Positions 56,718 to 64,000 of a DNA stretch of 64,000 bases are shown here, one piece after another. Source of the DNA: Gari tellinella (lineage: Eukaryota; Mollusca; Bivalvia; Cardiida; Psammobiidae). Position 1 is the first letter of the stretch, and each line of letters opens with the position of its first letter. Below the pieces are notes generated by a model that saw nothing but the letters and a program-made list of their open reading frames with translations, had not been told where the DNA came from and ran no database searches. Location of the stretch: NCBI GenBank assembly GCA_922989275.2, contig OV277862.1:68523832-68587831 (forward strand). Reading direction: 5' to 3'. The translations under genes were made by a program, and so were the position numbers.

Positions 56718-57824
56718 AACAGACACAGTCTGAAAGATCAAATTACTACAAAGCTACAGGTAAAAGGCGTGAGTTTATCTTATTTTCAAATATTCTAAAT
56801 GTCAATTTTTTCATTTTTAATTCCATTTCTAAAATATAATTATTTCCTAAATGCATTACTTTGGCTACTCAAACTTCTTAGAACATATCTATTACATTGT
56901 GCTTCAGTATATTTACCAAGTTCATTTATTATCTTGAGCTATGTAATTTTTAAGTACTTGAAATATGTGTACAAAACCAGAATTTCAAATAAAATATATT
57001 TCAATAAGTACAATATTTGCAAAGATATAAATAATAACAAGAACTTTTGTCTTTATATTTGAGATCCATTTCCATTTTGTTTTATTAATATCAGTCATTT
57101 TCTTCCATATCACAGCTTCCTTTATTCTAATTGCACACCAATTGTATATCTTGCAAGTATTATGCTTCACTACAAACAGTGTACTTACAAGGAATGCACT
57201 TGTCTTCTGCCTCAGTGTAAACTTTGAACAGAACATCCCCTAAAGGAGCCCTCTGATCAAGGTCGCCACACGAAGAATAATTTTCAATGCATCGGTGTAC
57301 ATGTATACATGTACTTTAAACAGAACGCAATTAATCAAGATGGACAAACTTTTATTTTGATTTTAAATGTACATTTAAATCTCCAGTGGTTATTGAATGA
57401 GAGGTTTCGCCTAACTGTCGCCAACGTATGCAAATAGTCGCTGTCATGGACATTCTGGTTGAAGACCAATTGGAGTGTCAGATGGCCGATTTTGTCAATT
57501 TCAAAATTGATTAATTTGGGTTTACGGCCGCAAACTGTGACACAAAGGTTGTCATAATAGCGCCGATGTTGTGTCAATTTCATGTCATCTATAATAGCAA
57601 GTCACTGCCGTCGAAAGTTCGGCATTTTAAAAATATGTACATGTATGTGCACAATTACGGTACAATGTATAAATAACTCGTATACGAGAAATGGGATTCA
57701 AGCTGTTTGTTATCGCTTTTATTAATGAGTTAACTGCAAGTTTTAATAATAAATCAAAAGTTACTTTGCCTAGTGTGTTTACTTATATGATGTGTTCTGC
57801 TTTGTATCCATCCTAAAGTGGTGA

Positions 57825-58062
57825 AAAAGTTATTCTTTCCCCTTTAAACGCAAACAAAACGCAAACGCAAAACACTAAAATGTAGAAAAGGACAATTTTT
57901 CGGCATTTCTGACCTTTCATTTTTCAGAGTGGCAAACAGTTTGGAGACTGATCAGACACCAGCTTAACCGGCGTCTGATATGGCTCCAAACTGTTTGCAA
58001 AGGAAATAATAGTTTTAGCGTAAACGCGTTTATTGGGAAAGAAGAACGTTTTCTCCACTGTA
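57825..58062. mobile_element. M8 fold-back element
   Basis: GTTATTCTTTCCCCTTTAAA...GGGAAAGAAGAACG and TTTCTCCACTG-TA. The P2-like core at about 57935-57997 has apex CCAGCTTAACCGG. Confidence 0.65.
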
Positions 58063-58993
58063 CCTAATAATGTCACCTGTCAACAGAATTATTTAGTTGT
58101 ACAAGTTTGGTTGGACTGTATACTATGGAGAAGACGCTATTATTCCCCAATAAACTCGTTAATGCTAAAACTATATTTGAATATAGTTTTCCATCGTAAA
58201 CAGTTTGGAAACAGATCAGATGCCGGATAACTAAATAGTAATGAGTTCAAAAGGTGCAAACTGAATGGGAAACTGTTTAGATCCCGACCAGAATGCTCCC
58301 CCAGGAGTCTACACCATTTGTTAGCTATTGTCTGTCCAAATACTTAGGGTTATTACAGTAAAAACCTTTTGCATTTCGCCTTAATGACCGTTATGTGTAT
58401 TTGGCGCACGGTGATTATTTTGTAATTTCAATAACAATGCATTCACCAGCATCTTTGCACTGACAGTGTAGGCTGCAGTTTGGCCAGAACGCTGTTCAAA
58501 CCGTCATTGTTATTGTTTATACTGGGCCCCGGAACAATCATAACTATAGCGGGCATTAACGGCGCGTGTGCACGTGAATCGCCTTGTTAATACACGTTAA
58601 AGTACTCGTTAATGCACCCCCTGGGAACGGCTTTTTATGCAAGAATTAACTTTAAAACACCCCCTCAAAAAACTTTATGGTCTTTGGTGGTAAAAAACCT
58701 AAGTCCAAAACATTTCAAATATTGACAAAAATTGAAATTATTTTTAAATTTTAACTGCATAACATCAATCTTTGACCCCTAATAAACCTCCATACAAAAT
58801 TTCAGCACCCTAGCACAAGTATTAAGCTTTAAAACAACCCCTCCAAAATGTTTAACCTTGGTCCACGCCCACGCTCACGCCAGGGGTATTGCATTGTTCT
58901 ACGAACAGGCGAGCTAAAAAAGGAACTGTTTTCTTCAGTGGAGGAATTAATTAAATGCGTAAAAATGTGTATCTATGGAGTAATGGGTTAAAT

Positions 58994-61786
58994 CACAGGT
59001 ACTTGACACATACTTTATTATCTATGACCCCCCCCCCCCCCCCCCCCCCCCCCTTAAAAAAAAAAAATTTTTTTTTTTACTATACTTCTATTATAGATAC
59101 AAGGTAAACAGCGCAATTCAACACCTAGTCTTTACTATCGACTTAAGCTAATGCTAAAATAGACTCGATCGCCGATATTCTCTTGTGGTACCCTCGGGAA
59201 ATGATTACTTTGTCAATATCTACTTTTTATTTCATCAAATTCCGTCAAATAACGCCACAGTACGTGAATTATAACGAAAATAAGCATCAAAAAGTTTTAT
59301 GTCGTTTTCATGGTACATAGCAACGAATGTACATGTAGGGGTGATCTGTTATTTGTCCACAATAAACGGCCTATGCCACTGGAACTTTCACCAAATATTA
59401 TAAATCATCTTTAAATGAAATATTATCAGTTTTATATAATTTACATAGAATGCAAAATTAAAAGAAACTTTACCTGTTTAATTTTGACCAATGAGATCGC
59501 TCCGTTCATTCGATTCATTCCGGTATTCAAAATGGCATTGAAAATGAAATGAGTCTTTCACTTGTCAATTTCGTGCCAAATTACATGTATATTTCATATA
59601 GCTGATAGTGAAGAGGGTCATGTTCCGACACAAACGCATTTGCCCTAATGAAATTAGGTGAAAGTTCCAGCCGTAAAGGCCGTTAAATGTGCAAACCGAC
59701 TAGATTACCCCTTATTTTGGGCAATAAATTCTGTACCAAGAGAACGACAGAAAACTTTTTGATGCACATTTTCGTTATAATTCACATACTGTGGCGTTAT
59801 TTGACGGAATTTGATGAAACAAGCACCTTAGAGCTGATATCCCCTGCCGCAGTGATTGTCCAGAAGAAAGTGGCAAACTTTATTGTGGGAGGAAGGGGCA
59901 AATGGTGATCACCTGTCTTTAAAGATCAACATTCAAAAGCTTTTTACAAAGTTTTATAAAATCCATTCAATGTTGTACATTTTAAAGCCTAAACAATACA
60001 AAAAATAAAGCCGTTTGTAGCATTATAAATCTAAGTATGACAGGGGCAGGTAACTCTTGATTCAAATTCAACAGTAATTAAACACTTTCAAGAACTTATA
60101 ATTGTGTGCAAGTATTATTAAAAAAAATTCAGAACTGTAGAATTTACTAGAGTGTAAACACATTTTCAACTCATCCAGGGCAGAGTATTCTTGACTAATT
60201 TGCACATTTTCGATAATAATTGAACTCATTCTATAAATAATAGCCATATATGATTTAATTTTTTTTTCAAAATCCATTCACATTTGTACACAATAGCATG
60301 TAAACAATAAAGCCATGTTGAGCATTACTAAGTACATAAAGGGCAGATAACTCTTGCCACAAAGTATCCTATTTTGACAATAATTGCTACCCTTATGTTT
60401 ATATACATCATGTGTAAGTTAAATCAAAATCCATTAAAGACTGTAGTTTCTAGATGGTAAAAACTGTTAAATATGGGTTTTTTTACTCATCAAGGGCAGA
60501 TAACTGTTGACTAGCTTCTCCGTTTTCAAAAATGATAACAATTATTTGAAAACTAATAGCCATACATAGTTTAAGAGTTTGTTTTATCAAAATTCATGCA
60601 TATTTATAGATACTAGGATGTAAACAATTTTAAAATAAAGCATTTTCTATCATTTCAAAGTACATCAAGGGCAGATAACTATTGCCACAAGTATCCTTTT
60701 TTGACAATAATTGCACACCTTCAAGAACTTTTACTTATAGACATCGTGTGCAAGTATCATTTAAATCCATTCATAATTGTAGTTGCCAGAGAGTAAAAAC
60801 AGTTAAATATGGCTTTTTTTACTTATCAAGGGCAGATAACTCATGACTAATTTCTCCGTTTTCAACAATAATCAAATTCATTTGAAAATTAATAGCCATA
60901 CATAATTCAAGAAAGTTTTTTCAAAAATCCATGCATATTTATAGGCTCTAGTATGTAAACAATACCAAAATAAAGCATTTTCTAGCATTTTCTAAGTACA
61001 TCAAGGGCAGATAACTCTTGTCACAAGTATCCTTTTTTTTACAATAATTGCACACCTGCAAGAACTTGTACTTATAGACAATGTGTGCAAGTATAAACAA
61101 AATATGTTGAATACTGTAGTTGCTAGAGTGTAAAAACTGTTAAATATGGCATTTTTAACACAAAAAGGGCAGATAACTCATAAATTCCTAAAATTTTCTG
61201 AATTTTTTTTGATTTCCCACGGTGCTCCTATGATGACAAATAAGTATACCAAGTTTAATCCAAATCTGTTTATAGGTTTCGGAGATACAGTTGCGGACGG
61301 AAAACGTGACGGACGCACGGACGGCATTTTTAACACAAAAAGGGCAGATAACTCATAAATTCCTAAAATTTTCTGAAAAATTTTTGATTTCCCACGGTGC
61401 TCTTATGATGACAAATAAGTATACCAAGTTTAATCCAAATCTGTTAATAGGTTTCGGAGATACAGTTGCGGACGGAAAACGCACGCACGCACGCACACAC
61501 GCACACACACACGCACGCACGCACGGACAGCCGGACGGACAGACCTAAAACAGTATCCCTCTGCCTTTCGGCAGGGGATAATAAAAAGTAGATATTGATA
61601 AATTAATCCTTTCCCGAGGATACCACAAGGGAATATCGGCGATCGAGTCTATTTTAGCATCAGTTTAAGTGGATAGTAAAGACTAGGTGTTGAATTGCGC
61701 TGTTTACCTTGTATCTATAATAGAAGTATTTTTTTAAGGGGGGAGGGGGTTCATAGATAATAAAGTATGTGTCAAGTACCTGTGGG
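58994..61786. mobile_element. Large fold-back element, right arm interrupted
   Basis: ACAGGTACTTGACACATAC at the left is mirrored by GTATGTGTCAAGTACCTGT at the right. The arms pair for about 415 bp: left 58994-59415, right 59650-59833 plus 61583-61786. The flanking direct repeat is GGGTTAAATC (8-12 bp depending on where the terminus is set), as made by hAT- or Mutator-like transposition. A run of about 25 C lies in the left arm at 59029-59053. Confidence 0.75.
59835..61582. mobile_element. Tandem-core element inside the fold-back arm
   Basis: It begins near GATATCCCCTGCCGCAG (59837) and ends GCCTTTCGGCAGGGGATA (61565-61581). The core holds about 330-bp repeats with AAGGGCAGATAACTCTTG and TGTGTGCAAGTAT (59910-61150), then two near-identical units of roughly 185 bp (61150-61490) and GACGGACGCACGG / (ACGC)n tails. 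Confidence 0.7.
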
Positions 61787-61835
61787 TTAAATCAGGTGTG
61801 ATGGAAATTACTAATTATCTGAGATGGGTTCATAC

Positions 61836-62033
61836 CTAAGGAATCTTGCAGCAGGTAGGTTAACTTGGAGTTTCGGTAGGGAATGTAACTCTGTTTGGAC
61901 CTCAGGGCAAAGATTACGTCCCCTAGGCAGGACAGAGATTTGTTTATACTCTGGGCCTCTTTCAATCTGGTTCCGTCAGACTTTGATTTACTGACACGCT
62001 CTGAGCCAGCCAGATCCACCAGATTCAATTTGC
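61836..62033 (-). CDS. Kinesin-14 motor, exon with switch II
   Basis: A 198-nt minus-strand exon, acceptor TTTCATTTCAG, donor GTATGA, phase 1 to 1. It starts [20 protein letters not shown] is the switch II motif that couples ATP hydrolysis to the microtubule-binding face. It continues with [16 protein letters not shown] and ends [14 protein letters not shown], the alpha4-L12-alpha5 microtubule-binding region. The residue pattern is closest to KIFC3/KIFC2-type kinesin-14 motors, which move toward microtubule minus ends. The right end of a large fold-back insertion (58994-61786) lies only about 50 bp past its donor. Confidence 0.95.
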
Positions 62034-62236
62034 CTGAAATGAAAGCAATCATGATGAGATAGAGGGAAGATCTATTTCATCCTAGCTAGCATTATTCTAA
62101 TAGACTACATTATTATCATGTTGTTTATTACTAACTTTTTTTTCTTTTTCAAATATCAGCATGCTTTGCTACTAGGCATTTAAAATAACTCCCCTGTTAT
62201 CAGCATGCATATATAAACAATTTATTGATGCTTTTT

Positions 62237-62460
62237 CAGGGCTGTCAAGTTGATAAAAAAAATCCTAAGATTTCAAAGTTTTCAAGCGCGATTTTCCGAA
62301 TTATACCTTTAACCCAGTCTGTTTCTAGTTTTTAAGACACATGATGCTCAAAGCAGGTTGAACGTAAAGCAGAATGCACCTTAAGGCACATTCTTCTTTA
62401 CTTTCAGTCTGCTTTAAGCTACCATGTACTAGAAAAAAATCCGAAAAAATGGCAGCCCTG
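62237..62460. mobile_element. P1b fold-back element in kinesin intron
   Basis: CAGGGCTGTCAAGTTG...AAAATGGCAGCCCTG ends. The P1 core at about 62352-62415 has apex GCACCTTAAGGCAC. Confidence 0.7.
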
Positions 62461-62999
62461 CTTTTTTAAAACACTGTAGACCCAGATAATACAGCTACTG
62501 AAGGAGCTGTCTGATCAAAGTCTGTACTGTTTTCTCAAAGGATCTTCTGACATGAGCCTGTTATCATACCTATACTAAAAGTTTTTCCTTATTGCATTAC
62601 CTAATGTAATAATTCAGTTGAGAGATGTTCACAGAGCTCATAGTTTTATACAAGACTATTCAGCATGCGAACTACTACTTTAAACAATTCTTCATCAAAC
62701 GCTATAATTTTCAAATACACTATCTGGATCACTAAAATGATGATTAAACATTATAACAAAAGTATCATAGAATACTCGTTGTACACTACCATGTTCGTTT
62801 TAGACTGTACTAAGTATTTTCTCCCAACTATTATAAGCTGGAAGCAAAATTTGAAACCTCTCATAGCTTTATCAGTATTGTTCAGTCTGGACATGAGAGG
62901 TTTTCTGTGGTTGTGTTGCCATGGAGATAAAACACATATCAGGACTCCTGTCTAGAGTAGGAAAGCTGAATGCTTCCAACAATTTCTACTGTATATCTT

Positions 63000-63126
63000 C
63001 TCTAAACCATATGTTGTAACTACTCAATAGAATTGTCTCAAAGAGATAATTCTATTTAGTGATTACAACATAGGGCTTGGTAGACAAATAAGCAAGTATT
63101 TGAAAGACCTACATTATGTGGGGCTG
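63000..63126. mobile_element. G5 fold-back element, left end truncated
   Basis: The hairpin CATATGTTGTAACTACTC / GTGATTACAACATAGG has apex TCTCAAAGAGA. It ends about 10 bp from the kinesin exon donor at 63135. Confidence 0.65.
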
Positions 63127-63134
63127 TGACATAC

Positions 63135-63264
63135 CTGTAGTTTTGATGCCGGTGAGTCTATTGACACCAATGACAGTGACACACAGCAGGGCATGTGACC
63201 GTGAAGAATGCTCATTCATGTTTGTGGCTGCAGTGGCACGGTTGCTCTTCCCAACATTGAAACA
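63135..63264 (-). CDS. Kinesin-14 motor, exon with switch I
   Basis: A 130-nt minus-strand exon, acceptor TTTTGTTAG, donor GTATGTC, phase 0 to phase 1. It encodes 43 residues starting CFNVGKSNRATAATN and containing NEHSSRSH, the kinesin switch I signature (N-x-x-S-S-R-S-H) that senses the ATP gamma-phosphate. It continues into a beta strand (ALLCVTVIGVN) and ends in GIKTT. The order and spacing match the catalytic core of C-terminal-motor kinesins. The P-loop and the N-terminal stalk are not present and must lie beyond the right edge of the window. It joins the next exon in frame (ACA-G|GC). Confidence 0.92.
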
Positions 63265-63514
63265 CTAACAAAACAGATATCTATATTCAATAAACCTTTC
63301 CAGCAAAGAAAAATGTTTATAACATCAATCTCTTTATATATGTTGGTAAGCTAAAATCATATAAACTTATCTAAAGTAATTAATCAGTCGAAAGATTTCA
63401 TTTGGTGAAATCGTTCTAATGTTTCGCAATAGAATGTTTCCACTTTGAAATACAGGTTGTTCCGCTTTAAGAATTATTTACAATGATAAAAATTCAACAA
63501 CAGATAAATGGGGA

Positions 63515-63725
63515 GTTCCCTTTACTCCATAGCAAGTTTCTAGCTTTGAAGATAGGTGACAACTTAAAACAGGTAGATTTGTAAAACAAAATGTGCCTTA
63601 AAGTGCATTCTGCTTTACCTTCAGTCTGCTTTAAGCTACCATCTGCTAGGATATAGAAAATATTTCTTATGGTGCATATTCATGACTGTATATAGTGGAA
63701 CCATTTTCTTCAGGGAGTAATAAAT
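63515..63725. mobile_element. P1 fold-back element, degraded
   Basis: P1 flanks (CTCCATAGCAAGTTTCTAG and AGCTACCATCTGCTAGG) surround a weak core (AAAACAAAATGTGCCTTAAA / GTGCATTCTGCTTTACC). Confidence 0.6.
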
Positions 63726-63911
63726 CTGTTGTATACTCTTGTTGCATGTATCGGAATAGGAGTTGTTTATGAAACTGTAGGCGCTTTCTGCCCTTCTTTC
63801 ATATTGCTTTAAACTGCCACCCGTATTTATCCTTTACTCAAATGCCTGTTCCTTGTTTTGAGGGAGAACACTGGTAGGAGTTGAAATGCGTAGTAATTTA
63901 ATCACAAGGAG

Positions 63912-63972
63912 ATTAGGCCGAGTGGTTTAATTACAAGCATCTCAACAACTACCCGTGTTCGATTGTTAGATA
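63912..63972 (+). mobile_element. tRNA-like SINE head fragment
   Basis: TTAGGCCGAGTGGTTTAA (A-box of Leu/Ser tRNA type) and GTGTTCGATTG (B-box) are about 35 bp apart. No acceptor-stem pairing is evident, so a SINE or tRNA pseudogene is more likely than a tRNA gene. Confidence 0.45.
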
Positions 63973-64000
63973 AAACACTGGTATTAATTTATTATTTCGA

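Larger units (their letters stand above)
54506..58642. mobile_element. Element-like segment with candidate gene
   Basis: Inserted between GTATTA and TAACTTTAAAAC of the host repeat. The left side has a hairpin (AATACACCTTTTTTCGTGC / GCACGAAAAACAGGTGTATT, about 54512-54640), then TTCTTGCATAAAAA. The right side ends TTTTTATGCAAGAA (inverted match). It contains the two-exon candidate gene, a tRNA-like A-box remnant, two M8 elements and a P1 element. Confidence 0.5.
52197..58918. mobile_element. Tandem-core element, itself twice interrupted
   Basis: It begins near GCTCGCCTGCTTGAA (52220) and ends CAGGCGAGCTAAAAA (58903-58917). The core units (AAGTCCAAAACATGTCAAA, AACATCAATGTTTGACCCC, CAGCACCCTAGCACAAGTAT) appear at 52300-52560, 54215-54500 and 58645-58860. 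The gaps are nested insertions at 52562-54213 and 54506-58642. Confidence 0.6.
52016..58991. mobile_element. P1 element split by a 6.7 kb composite insertion
   Basis: The left part (TTAACCCATTACCCCATAAA to CATTACTGTATAAA, 52016-52196) and the right part (GGAACTGTTTTCTTCAGTGG to GAGTAATGGGTTAA, 58919-58991) together follow the P1 order. The intervening DNA is a later insertion. Confidence 0.65.

Noticed and set aside
61792..62052. Start codon ATG at 62052 for the kinesin open frame
   Set aside because: This ATG lies upstream of the splice acceptor in the intron; the real exon begins at 62033 and joins an upstream exon in phase.

Overview
The window is nuclear DNA of an animal and most probably of a bivalve mollusc. 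It is AT-rich, has spliced genes with very long introns, and is densely packed with short fold-back transposons and tandem-core elements of a style known from bivalve genomes. Nothing bacterial, viral, CRISPR-like or rRNA-like was seen. The species cannot be named from sequence alone.

Genes. Two minus-strand genes can be supported by conserved protein motifs and matching splice phases. (1) A regulatory zinc-finger protein: first coding exon at 30262-30301 (MSRRKQ-type NuRD-recruiting N-terminus), acidic exon at 13331-13387, C2H2 exon at 10101-10274 and possibly a further exon at 7881-8018. The rest should lie off the left edge. (2) The 3' end of a C-terminal-motor kinesin (kinesin-14, KIFC3-like): exons at 63135-63264, 61836-62033, 51350-51501 and a stop-bearing last exon at 41866-41991. 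The 5' end is off the right edge. A third candidate is a phase-matched two-exon plus-strand gene of about 129 codons (54958-55090 and 56195-56451) of unknown function inside a kinesin intron. A LINE reverse-transcriptase tail (33767-34300) is broken by a frameshift.

Repeats. Most of the remaining DNA is mobile elements. For this report I name the fold-back families P1 (core GAAAGTAAAGCAGAATG), P1b (P1 core with ends CAGGGCTGCCAT), P2 (core GATCAGACGCCG), P3 (core CCTGATCAGAGGGC), M1 (ends TA-CAGTGCTCCCTC), M2 (ends TA-CAGTAAAACCTC), M8 (ends TA-CAGTGGAGAA) and G5 (ends GGGCTCCAGATAAG, core CCTATGGTGTCACTAC). P1, P2 and P3 share the termini TTAA-CCC...GGG-TTAA, as expected of non-autonomous piggyBac-type elements. 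M1, M2 and M8 have TA-CAGT ends, as in Tc1/mariner-type MITEs. Long elements with 150-190 bp tandem cores (12.3-12.9, 31.7-32.9, 34.9-38.9, 52.2-58.9 and 59.9-61.6 kb) often end in a hairpin followed by GAGCTAAAAA, resembling Helitron/Helentron-derived 'pearl'-like elements.

Layout. 1-10 kb: fold-back clusters. 10-14 kb: two zinc-finger exons. 14-30 kb: a 16.9 kb intron filled with P2, M1, P1 and P3 copies. About 30.3-30.6 kb: likely 5' end of the zinc-finger gene. 30.6-41.8 kb: intergenic repeats, LINE tail and SINEs. 41.9-64 kb: kinesin 3' half, with introns of 9.4 and 10.3 kb. The 10.3 kb intron holds a nested pile of elements (52.0-61.8 kb), one of which ends about 50 bp from a kinesin splice site. 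The most unusual observations are that hairpin apices differ between copies yet stay palindromic, that the TTAA at the apex is itself used as an insertion target, and that hairpin cores are shared between element classes with different termini.
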